Below, piece by piece: positions 36,200 through 44,406 of a stretch of DNA of 64,000 nucleotides (its first letter is position 1; each line of letters opens with the position of its first letter). Under the pieces are notes generated by a model that searched no databases, was not told where the DNA came from, and was given only the letters and a program-made list of their open reading frames with translations. The translations under genes were made by a program, and so were the position numbers. Origin of the DNA: Spirochaetaceae bacterium UBA6089 (lineage in GTDB: Bacteria > Spirochaetota > Spirochaetia > Treponematales > Rectinemataceae); contig DIXD01000024.1 in assembly GCA_002435985.1 (NCBI GenBank), positions 13,874 through 77,873 of the forward strand, given 5' to 3'.

Positions 36200-37084
36200 T
36201 CAGTAGGTGACGCGCCGCTCGATGAAGCGGAACTGGAATACCGTCAGGACAATGACCATCAGCATGAGGATCACCGACTGGGCAGCTGAGCTCCCGAGGT
36301 CAAGATTGATGACGCCGTCGCGCCAGACCTTGTACACAAGAATGCCCGTTGACTTGCCCGGAGCTCCCTGCGTGATGGCGTGCACGATCGGGAAGGTTTC
36401 GAAGAAGCCGTAGACCAGATTCATGACCAATAGATAGAAAGTGGTCGGCGAGAGCAGAGGGAAGATGATCTTCCAAAAACGTCTGGCGGCTCCGGCTCCA
36501 TCGATCTCCGCTGCCTCAACGAGGGTGGCCGGCACGCTCTGCAGCCCGGCGAGAAAGAACACGAAGTTGTACGCGAGCTGTTTCCAGCTCGCCGCCATAG
36601 TGAGGAGAAAAAAGGCTTGATTGAAGTTCAAAAGATACTGCCAGTCGACGTGGAAGGTGTGCTTGAGCACGTATGCGATGACACCGACGTTCGGATTGAA
36701 CAAAAAGAGCCAGATGACGCCGGCGACGAGCGTCGACACGGCGTAGGGCCACACGAGCATCGTCTTGTAAAACGAAGCAAAGCGGATCTTCTTGTTCGCC
36801 TGAATCGCGAGGAAAAGAGAAATTGTCATGGCACTGAGGGTGATGCACAGCGCGAACGCGGTGGACACTCTAAACGACTGCCAGTAGTCGGGATCGACGA
36901 GAAGTTTCGAATAATTCTGAAACCCGACGAAGATCATCCTGCCGCCGAAGGGGTCTTGCAGGTAAAACGACTGCAGAATGGCCTGGGCCGCCGGCCAGAA
37001 GAAAAAGATGAACACAATGACCATCTGGGGCAGCACAAGCAGGTACGGCAAAACCGGTGCTTTGAATTCGTATTGTTTGGCCAT
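36200..37084 (-). CDS. ugpA: ABC sugar-type permease, UgpA-like
   Basis: A 294-residue permease with six hydrophobic segments. The EAA loop is LVEAAEIDGAGAARRFWKI. FLLTMAASWKQLAYNF and HAITQGAPGKSTGILVYKV resemble UgpA. ATG 37084 is preferred, as AGGAAGT precedes it; the frame is open five codons upstream. It pairs with UgpE in the same operon. A hairpin terminator between it and ugpB should reduce its expression relative to the binding protein. Confidence 0.88.
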   Translation of the reverse strand: MAKQYEFKAPVLPYLLVLPQMVIVFIFFFWPAAQAILQSFYLQDPFGGRMIFVGFQNYSKLLVDPDYWQSFRVSTAFALCITLSAMTISLFLAIQANKKIRFASFYKTMLVWPYAVSTLVAGVIWLFLFNPNVGVIAYVLKHTFHVDWQYLLNFNQAFFLLTMAASWKQLAYNFVFFLAGLQSVPATLVEAAEIDGAGAARRFWKIIFPLLSPTTFYLLVMNLVYGFFETFPIVHAITQGAPGKSTGILVYKVWRDGVINLDLGSSAAQSVILMLMVIVLTVFQFRFIERRVTY

Positions 37085-37172
37085 AGTACTTCCTGACAAA
37101 GATTACATTATTATACCAGTCTACTCGTCAATTGTATAGTTGAAGGCATTCTTCATTTCGAAGCCCAAAAAA

Positions 37173-37190
37173 GGCCGCCGACCGGCGGCC
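37173..37190 (-). terminator. Intrinsic terminator between ugpB and ugpA
   Basis: An 8-bp GC stem (ggccgccg / cggcggcc) with a 2-base loop has A runs on one side and T runs on the other, so it works as a terminator in either direction. On the minus strand it sits 41 bases after ugpB. Confidence 0.85.
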
Positions 37191-37231
37191 TTTTTTTACG
37201 GCGCATAACAAGGTATGGCAACAATGTCGTT

Positions 37232-38533
37232 TTACTTGTAGAGCTTCTCGAACTCGCGGAGTGTCTTGTTGCCCTCGCTCACCATCTTGTCGAGTCCAGC
37301 TTTTACCGAGATCTTACCGGAAAGAATGTCTTCCCATATCTGGTCTTCGATCTCGCGGATAATAGGCATATTCCCGAAGCGGACGCCCATCGAATTTGGG
37401 GTGGGTGTCTTGTTCGTGAGCTGTTTGATGGCGACTTCAAGACCGGGGTTGTCCTTGTAGTAACCCTGGGATTTTGTCAGCTCGTAGGCGGCCTGCGTGA
37501 CAGGCAGATACCCAGTCGCTTTGTGCCAGAGCGATTGGATTTCAGGTTTGGAGATGAAGTTGAAGAACTCGGCGACAGTCTTGTACTCAGCCGCTGGTCT
37601 GCCATTGAACACCCACAGGGATGCGCCGCCGATGATCGAGTTCTGCGGTGCCCCTGGAACATCGGGATAGTAGGGCAGGCGAGCCACGCCAAAGTCGAAC
37701 TTGCAGTTGGCCTTCATGTTGCCGTAGCCACCGATCGATTCGAAGTGCATGCCGACTCGGCCTGAGGTGAATAGTGGATTGGCCTTGTTCTCGCGGCCGC
37801 CATAGATGAACACGCCGGTCTTGGAGAGATCGTAGATGTTCTGGAAGTGGCGCACGGTGATCGGGCTGTTGAACACGAGCGTGGTGTCGAGTCCGTCGAA
37901 GCCGTTGCTCCGGGTGCCGAAGGGAATATTATGCCATGCGCAGAAGTTTTCAAGCTGGATCCAGCTGATCCAGTTGGTGGAGAAGCCGCCCTCCATGCCG
38001 GAGGCTTTCAGCTTCTTTGCGACTTCAAAGAACTCGGGCCATGTGACGGGCGGTTTTTCCGGATCGAGGCCGGCCTTGCGGAAGGCATCCTTATTGTAGT
38101 ACATGACTGCCGTAGAGCTATTGAAGGGCATGGACAACATGCGGCCATCGGAAGTCGAATAGTAAGATTTGATGGTCGGAATGTAGATGTTCGGATCCCA
38201 CTTCATGTTGTTTTCGGCCATAAGCTGGTAGACTGGTTTGATTGCGTTCTTGGCGGCCATCATGGTCGCGGTGCCGACTTCGTACACTTGAATGATGGCT
38301 GGTGCCTGGCCGGCGCGGAACGCCGCGATTCCCGCATTCATAGTATCGACATACGATCCCTTATATACGGGAACAACCTTGTACTCTTTCTGACTTGCGT
38401 TGAACTGGTCGCAAATGGTCTGTACCATTTCACCGTTTTTACCAGTCATGGCATGCCAGAACTCGACAGTGGTCTGTGCGTAGAGCCCGACAGCCATGCA
38501 GAGAACGGTCATCAGCACAATGACTCGTTTCAT
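37232..38533 (-). CDS. ugpB: Glycerol-3-phosphate/glycerophosphodiester ABC binding protein, UgpB-like
   Basis: A 433-residue periplasmic binding protein. The signal peptide is VIVLMTVLCMAVGLYAQ. The mature start TTVEFWHAMTGKNGEMV is the UgpB hallmark. VPVYKGSYVDTMNAGIAAFRAG and the PFNSSTAVMYYNKDAFRKAG segment are also typical of the family. GGAGG lies 7-8 bases before the ATG. The glpQ-like gene lies upstream in the same direction, which supports a glycerophosphodiester or glycerol-3-phosphate ligand rather than a sugar. Confidence 0.9.
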   Translation of the reverse strand: MKRVIVLMTVLCMAVGLYAQTTVEFWHAMTGKNGEMVQTICDQFNASQKEYKVVPVYKGSYVDTMNAGIAAFRAGQAPAIIQVYEVGTATMMAAKNAIKPVYQLMAENNMKWDPNIYIPTIKSYYSTSDGRMLSMPFNSSTAVMYYNKDAFRKAGLDPEKPPVTWPEFFEVAKKLKASGMEGGFSTNWISWIQLENFCAWHNIPFGTRSNGFDGLDTTLVFNSPITVRHFQNIYDLSKTGVFIYGGRENKANPLFTSGRVGMHFESIGGYGNMKANCKFDFGVARLPYYPDVPGAPQNSIIGGASLWVFNGRPAAEYKTVAEFFNFISKPEIQSLWHKATGYLPVTQAAYELTKSQGYYKDNPGLEVAIKQLTNKTPTPNSMGVRFGNMPIIREIEDQIWEDILSGKISVKAGLDKMVSEGNKTLREFEKLYK

Positions 38534-38646
38534 TACGTCGCCTCCAGGATTTTAGATAGATACCGGACAAACTGCCCAGTATGAGTTACAAAGATTAGTC
38601 TACAACTGCTTTGTTAAGCGCGCAATAGGAAGCTATAAAAATTTCT

Positions 38647-39621
38647 TTAAAATAAGGTTTTTACCTTGATGAGGCCCATATCCGGGAAATCGGTGATGAT
38701 CCCCGAAACTCCCCAGCCGATGAGGGTGGTCATCCTCGAGGGATCGTTCACTGTCCAGGGCAGCACGCTCATTCCGGCCGCGCGCGCCGCCTTGACTGTT
38801 GTCTCGTCGAGGTATTTCTCATTCGGGTTGAGGGCGATAGCGCCGAAATCCCTAAGCGTCGCAACCGGGTCCTTCAGAGGCTTGTCGATGAGCACAGCAA
38901 TGTCGATCTTCGGCTCGGTCTTTTTTACCCGCTTCAGGTAGGCATGGTTGAATGAGGAAATGAGCACCGAAGAGACCATGTCGAGTTCCTTCACAAGGGC
39001 GACGGTCTTTTCGACGATCCAGGCATCGCAGGCGAAGCCCGTCGCGTCCTTGATCTCGATGTTGATGCGCCAGCCGAGGCGCTTTGTCAGCTCGAGCGCC
39101 TCGCGGAGGGTCGGAATTCTTATGCCGGTGAAGGACCGAAGTTCTTCGGAGCCGACTCCCCCCGCCTTGATCTGAAGAAAAGGGTCGGTGCGTGCGTACC
39201 ATGAGCCCGCATCGAGGGATCGTAGCTCAGCGAGCGTAAAGTCGTAGACATTCCATGGTGAGCGGGAGGGAAAGCGGACTTTCGCGTCGGTGGTGCGGAC
39301 CAGTGTCGTATCGTGTAACACGACGAGCTCGCCGTCGCTCGACGCCGCCACGTCCAGTTCCCACATATCTGCGCCAACATCGAAGCTTTTTTGGGCGGCA
39401 ACGAGGGTATTCTCCGGCGCGATAGCGCGAAAACCGCGGTGAGCGATCACAAGCGGACGGGATGCGTGCATGAGTAGTTTCTCCATTGAAAGATGTTCAG
39501 GCCTATCCTGGCCATAGAGCGTAAATCCGGCATGCATCATGAGAATGCTGCTGAACACCACGGACTGCAGACGAATCGGTCTCCTTCTTTTTTGGAGATG
39601 GTGCAGCATGCGGAACTTCAT
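38647..39621 (-). CDS. Glycerophosphodiester phosphodiesterase, GlpQ/UgpQ family
   Basis: A 324-residue enzyme that hydrolyses glycerophosphodiesters to glycerol-3-phosphate and an alcohol. The catalytic His pair and metal ligands are in VIAHRGFRAIAPENT, WELDVAASSDGELVVLHD, and NIEIKD. The N-terminus has basic residues followed by a hydrophobic stretch (about 20-36, ending LYGQ), a signal peptide or anchor that would place it in the periplasm. The start is uncertain: TTG 39657, ATG 39621 and ATG 39609 are all in frame; ATG 39621 is taken. It stands 113 bases upstream of ugpB. Confidence 0.9.
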   Translation of the reverse strand: MKFRMLHHLQKRRRPIRLQSVVFSSILMMHAGFTLYGQDRPEHLSMEKLLMHASRPLVIAHRGFRAIAPENTLVAAQKSFDVGADMWELDVAASSDGELVVLHDTTLVRTTDAKVRFPSRSPWNVYDFTLAELRSLDAGSWYARTDPFLQIKAGGVGSEELRSFTGIRIPTLREALELTKRLGWRINIEIKDATGFACDAWIVEKTVALVKELDMVSSVLISSFNHAYLKRVKKTEPKIDIAVLIDKPLKDPVATLRDFGAIALNPNEKYLDETTVKAARAAGMSVLPWTVNDPSRMTTLIGWGVSGIITDFPDMGLIKVKTLF

Positions 39622-39790
39622 TCCAAATATTTTAGGATTTCTCTGTATCTCTGGCAAGCGGGCGCCTTTGAAACCCTCAGAACGCGTCTGAAACCACCCG
39701 ACCCCCCTGAAGTCCTCTGAAACCAGAGTGTGCTCTTCACAGCTTGCGCTTTATAGAAGGGAAGCATAGGATAGTGCGCGGAGACGGAAC

Positions 39791-40375
39791 ATGATCGTAG
39801 GTGACGGAAACGGCGCGCGCAAGTGGATTACACTCTCTTCGCGCAAGGTGTATGAGTGCAATGTTTTCAGTGTGTTTGAACAAGAAAGCCGTGGACCCGA
39901 CGGCCGCACAGGCCATTTTTCCGTTATGGAAGCGAAGGACTGGGCCGTTGTCGTGCCCTATGTCAGAACCCAAGAGGGTGTCTCGTTCCTTATGGTGCGC
40001 CAGTATCGCCACGGCGCAAACGTGATGAGCCTCGAATTCCCCGGCGGCGTGGTCGAGCCCGGAGAAGAGCCGGCCAATGCGGCGGCGCGTGAGCTCGCCG
40101 AGGAGACCGGCTGGGTGTCAGAGCAAGTGCTCGATGCGGGCACGGTATTCCCCAATCCCGCAATTCAGGACAACCATTTTCATGTGTTTGTGGCGCTTGA
40201 CCCGAAGCCGGGGGTAGCCCGGAATCTCGACGCGAACGAGATCATCGATGTGGAGCTCGTTGCCGCCGATGAGGTGCGCCGCCGCATGGGCGAAGGTGAC
40301 CTTCAGCATGCCCTTATGGTCTCGGCACTCTACCTTGCGGATAGGTGTGTCGCATCTTTGAGTGCACAAACCTAA
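39791..40375 (+). CDS. Nudix hydrolase, ADP-ribose pyrophosphatase-like
   Basis: A 194-residue hydrolase of nucleoside diphosphate derivatives. The Nudix box is complete: GGVVEPGEEPANAAARELAE followed by ETGW. The upstream segment VRQYRHGANVMSLEFPG resembles ADP-ribose pyrophosphatases, and ADP-ribose is the best guess. Its 3' end overlaps the convergent DUF362 gene by 62 bases, so the two transcripts are antisense there. A weak promoter (TTGCGC-17-TAGGAT) may lie at 39744-39772. Confidence 0.88.
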   Translation: MIVGDGNGARKWITLSSRKVYECNVFSVFEQESRGPDGRTGHFSVMEAKDWAVVVPYVRTQEGVSFLMVRQYRHGANVMSLEFPGGVVEPGEEPANAAARELAEETGWVSEQVLDAGTVFPNPAIQDNHFHVFVALDPKPGVARNLDANEIIDVELVAADEVRRRMGEGDLQHALMVSALYLADRCVASLSAQT

Positions 40376-41513
40376 AGGGTGCCCGACCAACCGAAATGGC
40401 CCCGGCAGGGCACACCTCGTGACAGCAAAAGCAGGTGATGCATCGCCCATCATCGATGTGGATAATGTTCGATCCGGATCTCTTTGTAAGACAGAGTGCG
40501 TCGGCTGGACATATTTCGATGCAGGCGCCACAGCCGATACATTTTTTCGTATGGAAGATGGGGCGCATGCGAATAAAGGAACCCGCGAGTGCTCTAAGGC
40601 TGTCGGGAATCGAAATGAGCCTTTGGCCGACCTTGCTTTTACCATACGGCAGCAGTTCGAACCCTTCGTGCCCGATCTCGCTCACAATAAGAGGATATGT
40701 CGCCGGCTCAGCGAAAGATTCACTTCCTACGGTCCTCTGCATGCCGTCGAGCACATAGGGAATGCGCGAAGGATCATAGCCTATACATCGTGTTGCGACC
40801 CAGTCGAGCATCGCAACGCTCTGCGATGCGAGCACGATGCCGAGAGGGTAGGGGGTCCCGGCACCGGGCCCTTCGCCCTGCATGGCGACAATGCCGTCCA
40901 TAAAAGTGAAACATCGCGGCACCGAGAGGGCAAGGTCCACGAGCATCTGGCCGAAATCGGCGACATTGGGGTACTGCAGGTGCATAGCGCTCTTTGCAGT
41001 GCCGGGAATAAGGCCGAAAAGGTTCTTCATCGCGCCGGTATAGGTCATAAGGTGATGATTCTTCAGCTTCGGCAGGTTCACGACGAAGTCTGCCCTCCTG
41101 AGCGCCGTGGTCAGGGGAAGATTCTTTAATTTCTTGCCGTTTGTGATAGGGAAGAGGCTGGCTTCTCCGAAGTCTACCCACACGCCTCCATGTTTCTGAA
41201 CACTCTCGTAGATGCCACAGACCTTGGCGGCAAGTGTACCGGGCTGCCAACCGGGCGAGTCCCCGACGAGCACTTCTTTGGCTCCCCGCGCTCTGACGAA
41301 CTTTATGACGGCGCCCACAAAGGAGGGATGCGTAGTCACGGCCTTTGTGGCGGGGGAAGCATTCAAAACGTTTGGTTTGAGAAGGACGGTTGCTCCCCGC
41401 ACGTCCGGAAAGCCCGCGATCTCCGCCGCCTGGGCGATTATGGCGTCCAGCTTCCGGTCTTCGTAGTCTTCGCATCGAAGCAGCGCGACGTCGGCTCTTT
41501 TTGTATTGCTCAT
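40314..41513 (-). CDS. DUF362 protein with two 4Fe-4S ferredoxin motifs
   Basis: A 399-residue iron-sulfur protein. The DUF362 domain occupies about residues 1-300 (VLLKPNVLNASPATKAVTTH, VGDSPG, and KLKNHHLMTYTGAMKNLFG). It is followed by a bacterial-type 2x[4Fe-4S] domain with CIGCGACIEICP and CITCFCCHEVCP. The DUF362 function is not established; it accompanies redox enzymes in anaerobes. The ATG has an AAGGA site about 7 bases upstream and a TTGATG-18-TATACT promoter. The C-terminal 20 residues past the last cluster fall in the overlap with the Nudix gene. Confidence 0.88.
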   Translation of the reverse strand: MSNTKRADVALLRCEDYEDRKLDAIIAQAAEIAGFPDVRGATVLLKPNVLNASPATKAVTTHPSFVGAVIKFVRARGAKEVLVGDSPGWQPGTLAAKVCGIYESVQKHGGVWVDFGEASLFPITNGKKLKNLPLTTALRRADFVVNLPKLKNHHLMTYTGAMKNLFGLIPGTAKSAMHLQYPNVADFGQMLVDLALSVPRCFTFMDGIVAMQGEGPGAGTPYPLGIVLASQSVAMLDWVATRCIGYDPSRIPYVLDGMQRTVGSESFAEPATYPLIVSEIGHEGFELLPYGKSKVGQRLISIPDSLRALAGSFIRMRPIFHTKKCIGCGACIEICPADALCLTKRSGSNIIHIDDGRCITCFCCHEVCPAGAISVGRAPFRFVHSKMRHTYPQGRVPRP

Positions 41514-41535
41514 ATGTTTGATCCTTCGGGGCGTC

Positions 41536-41565
41536 AGTATATGCCGATACCGCGATCTCCATCAA
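41536..41565 (-). promoter_or_regulatory. Predicted promoter of the DUF362 gene
   Basis: On the minus strand TTGATG and TATACT are separated by 18 bases, about 23 bases before the start codon. It is back to back with the promoter of the M23 peptidase gene. Confidence 0.45.
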
Positions 41566-41580
41566 GGCAAAAAATTGTAC

Positions 41581-41610
41581 TTGCAAAGTTCGATGAAGTG
41601 CCCGTATAAT
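41581..41610 (+). promoter_or_regulatory. Predicted promoter of the LysM-M23 gene
   Basis: TTGCAA and a perfect TATAAT are spaced by 18 bases. The TATAAT overlaps an in-frame ATG at 41609, which therefore cannot be on the message; this sets the start at 41645. Confidence 0.6.
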
Positions 41611-41644
41611 GACATATACCTATACGGAGAGGTTCCTGGGCAGA

Positions 41645-42577
41645 ATGCGAATACGGTTTGATCGAAACAACTGGGTGTACTATATCGGACGCGGAACGAA
41701 TCTGCGGACGCTGCTGTTGGCGGTAGGCTGCATGCTCATGCTGCTCGGTTCAAGCTTCAGACCTTCTCCCGGCCCCATGTCGGCCCGCGGAGGATCCGAC
41801 GTGAACGACCATGCGCTCGGCGAGGAGATCGTTATGCCTGAGCCGGAGGACAAACTCGTCAAATATTCCGTCTACGAAGTCAAAAAGGGCGACACTCTTT
41901 CCGAAATCGCCGAAGACTTCGACATATCGCTCGATACGCTCATCAGCATTAACGGATTTACCTCTGCAAAGTCACTAAAGCCGAACCAATTGCTCAAGGT
42001 GCCGAATCAGTCGGGCATCGTATATGTCGCCCCAAAGGCGTCGTCCGTACAGGAGATCGCCGATTCGTATAATATCAGCGCCGACAGGATTATCGATGCG
42101 AATGGGCTCTTGAGCGAAAATATTCCGGCGGGCAAGCCTCTTTTCTTGCCCGATGTCCGCCTGCCTGCAGCCCAACTGAGAGAAATTGCAGGAACGCTGT
42201 TCAAATGGCCGGTGCGCGGCCGCCTGACGTCGTGGTTCGGATGGCGCAAAGACCCGTTCACCGGACGCCGATCTTTCCACAATGCCATCGATATCGCGGC
42301 GCCCTATGGCTCGCCGATTGGCGCTTCTATGGATGGCCGTGTGGTAGAGACAGGCTATTCGCCCATCCTCGGTAAATATGTGATGATGTCGCATACTGGA
42401 GGATGGAAAACTCTGTATGCTCACATGTCCGAGATTGTGGTGAAGGAAGGCCAGTATGTCTCACAAGGCCGGACCTTGGGGCGAATAGGAACAACGGGAT
42501 ACAGCACGGGGCCTCATGTCCATTTCGAAGTGATCAAGAATGGAGTCCTCGTTAATCCGCTCAACTATCTGCCGTAA
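41645..42577 (+). CDS. LysM and M23 metallopeptidase protein
   Basis: A 310-residue peptidoglycan-active protein. A membrane anchor lies at about 20-38. The first LysM repeat is VKKGDTLSEIAEDFDISL. A second, weaker LysM follows (VQEIADSYNISADRIIDANG). The C-terminal M23 domain has the zinc ligands in HNAIDIAAP and HVHFE, so it should be an active endopeptidase like lysostaphin/NlpD-type proteins. An ATG at 41609 is in frame but falls in the -10 box, so ATG 41645 is taken, with GGAGAGG upstream. It is monocistronic and divergent from the DUF362 gene. Confidence 0.9.
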   Translation: MRIRFDRNNWVYYIGRGTNLRTLLLAVGCMLMLLGSSFRPSPGPMSARGGSDVNDHALGEEIVMPEPEDKLVKYSVYEVKKGDTLSEIAEDFDISLDTLISINGFTSAKSLKPNQLLKVPNQSGIVYVAPKASSVQEIADSYNISADRIIDANGLLSENIPAGKPLFLPDVRLPAAQLREIAGTLFKWPVRGRLTSWFGWRKDPFTGRRSFHNAIDIAAPYGSPIGASMDGRVVETGYSPILGKYVMMSHTGGWKTLYAHMSEIVVKEGQYVSQGRTLGRIGTTGYSTGPHVHFEVIKNGVLVNPLNYLP

Positions 42578-42639
42578 AGAATCCCAGGACGGAAAAGCTA
42601 AGATGCGGCCTTGCGTGGCGCGCACGTACAGTCTCTTAT

Positions 42640-42668
42640 TTGACGCATAAAGAAATATCTGCTACAGT
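42640..42668 (+). promoter_or_regulatory. Predicted ptsI promoter, nearly leaderless
   Basis: TTGACG and TACAGT are spaced by 17 bases. Only nine bases separate the -10 box from the ptsI ATG, and no ribosome site is seen, so the message would have almost no leader. Confidence 0.5.
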
Positions 42669-42677
42669 TGTTGCACT

Positions 42678-44399
42678 ATGAGAACAACGAAAGGCATAGC
42701 GGTTTCTCCTGGTGTATCGATAGCGCCGGCCTTTATATTCAAGGATGATTCCGCCGAGACACCCCAGTATCGCATCAGCGCTGCGGAGGTGGAGACTGAG
42801 CTTGCTCGTTTTCGTGAGGCTTCTCTCTTGGCAAAGAAGGAAATAGAGACATTCCGAGACCGCGCCAAAAAAGAAGCCGGGGAAGAACAGGCGGCCATCT
42901 TCGATGCGCACCTCATGATGCTGGAAGATCCCGAGTTGCTCGAGCAGATCGAGCAATCTCTTAACAACAATCTCTTCAACGTCGAATCCGCTATTCTCTC
43001 GTTTGAGACCGAAATGGTCGACAAGCTCTCCTCCTCGGCCGATCCGCTCATTCAAGAGCGAGTCTCGGATGTGCACGACGTGGTCCGACGCATACTCCAG
43101 CATCTCCTCAAAAAGGAAAGGATTTCCCTCTCCGATATCGAAGTAGAGATCATTCTGGTGGCCAAGGATCTTATGCCCTCGGACATGGTGGGCATGTCGC
43201 GCAGTAAGGTGCGCGGAATAGTGACGGAATCCGGCGGACGCACGAGCCACGCAGCCATTTTGGCGAGGGCTTTTGAGATTCCCGCGGTGCTCGGCGTGGG
43301 GCCCGGCTTTGTCGATCAGGTCAAGCCAGGCCAACCCGTGTATGTCGACGGCGAAAAAGGTATCGTCGTTGTCGATCCCGACGATATCTTTATCCAGAAA
43401 GAAAGGAGAGCTCGACTTGCCCGCATTCAGCGTGAAAAAGAAGACAAAGGACTCCGCGATGTTCCTGCCCAGACCAAGGATGGCACACGCATTTCGCTTG
43501 TGGCGAATATCGAGATGTCCGACGAGGTGACCAATGTCATCGACTATGGCGCAGAAGGAATTGGGCTTTTCAGATCCGAATTTTTATTCTTGGGTGGGCA
43601 CGTCCCCGGCGAAGAGGAACAGTGTAGGGAATACACCAGAGTGGTACAGGCCATGCAGGGCAAAGCGGTAACCATCCGTACCCTCGATATCGGCGGAGAT
43701 AAGGTGCTGCCCGAACTCGGCGCAGTGGGCGAGAAAAACCCCCTCCTCGGTTGGAGAGCGATTCGTTTCTGTCTTGAAAAGACCGAGCTGTTCAAGACGC
43801 AGCTTCGGGCGATCCTGCGCGCCTCCGTGCACGGAAAAGTCAAGATCATGTTCCCCATGATAAGCACGATCGATGAGCTTATCCGCGCACAAGGTCTTTT
43901 GGCTGAGGTAAAATGGGAGTGTAAGACCCTCGGTTATAGCATCGATCCGAATATCGAGGCCGGTATTATGGTCGAAGTGCCTTCGGCGGCGATCTGCGCC
44001 GATGTGCTCTCCCGGTCCTGCGATTTCTTCTCGATCGGGACGAATGATTTGAGCCAGTACACGCTCGCGGTGGATAGGGGCAACCAGAAAGTGGCCTATC
44101 TCAACGAGCCCTACAATATAGCGGTGCTGCGGCTCATCAAAATGACGATTGGCTATGGAGAACACGCCCACATCGATGTGAGTCTCTGCGGCGAGATGGC
44201 CGCCGACCCTGCAAGCGCAGTGCTCCTCGTGGGCATGGGGCTGCGGACGCTCTCCATGTCCGCTTCGTCGATACCGGCAGTCAAACGCGCCCTCAGATCC
44301 GTCACCATCGAAGAAGCGTCCGCCCTTGCTCACCAGGCGCTTTCTATGCATACTTCGTCGCAGGTCAGCATGCTTTTATCGTTGAAGCTCAATATTTAG
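42678..44399 (+). CDS. ptsI: Phosphoenolpyruvate-protein phosphotransferase (Enzyme I)
   Basis: A 573-residue Enzyme I that moves phosphate from PEP to HPr. The phospho-His motif is GGRTSHAAILAR. The PEP-binding domain has IGLFRSEFLFLG, TIRTLDIGGDKVLPE, FFSIGTNDLSQYTLAVDR, and the Cys of CGEMAADP. Length and order match the family. HPr and Enzyme II genes are not in the window, so it may serve regulatory rather than transport needs, as in many spirochaetes. No ribosome site precedes the ATG. The der gene starts 7 bases after its stop. Confidence 0.94.
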   Translation: MRTTKGIAVSPGVSIAPAFIFKDDSAETPQYRISAAEVETELARFREASLLAKKEIETFRDRAKKEAGEEQAAIFDAHLMMLEDPELLEQIEQSLNNNLFNVESAILSFETEMVDKLSSSADPLIQERVSDVHDVVRRILQHLLKKERISLSDIEVEIILVAKDLMPSDMVGMSRSKVRGIVTESGGRTSHAAILARAFEIPAVLGVGPGFVDQVKPGQPVYVDGEKGIVVVDPDDIFIQKERRARLARIQREKEDKGLRDVPAQTKDGTRISLVANIEMSDEVTNVIDYGAEGIGLFRSEFLFLGGHVPGEEEQCREYTRVVQAMQGKAVTIRTLDIGGDKVLPELGAVGEKNPLLGWRAIRFCLEKTELFKTQLRAILRASVHGKVKIMFPMISTIDELIRAQGLLAEVKWECKTLGYSIDPNIEAGIMVEVPSAAICADVLSRSCDFFSIGTNDLSQYTLAVDRGNQKVAYLNEPYNIAVLRLIKMTIGYGEHAHIDVSLCGEMAADPASAVLLVGMGLRTLSMSASSIPAVKRALRSVTIEEASALAHQALSMHTSSQVSMLLSLKLNI

Positions 44400-44406
44400 G
44401 AAGTCT

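Noticed and set aside
41609..41644. Earlier ATG for the LysM-M23 gene
   Set aside because: It overlaps a perfect TATAAT box, so it would not be on the transcript.
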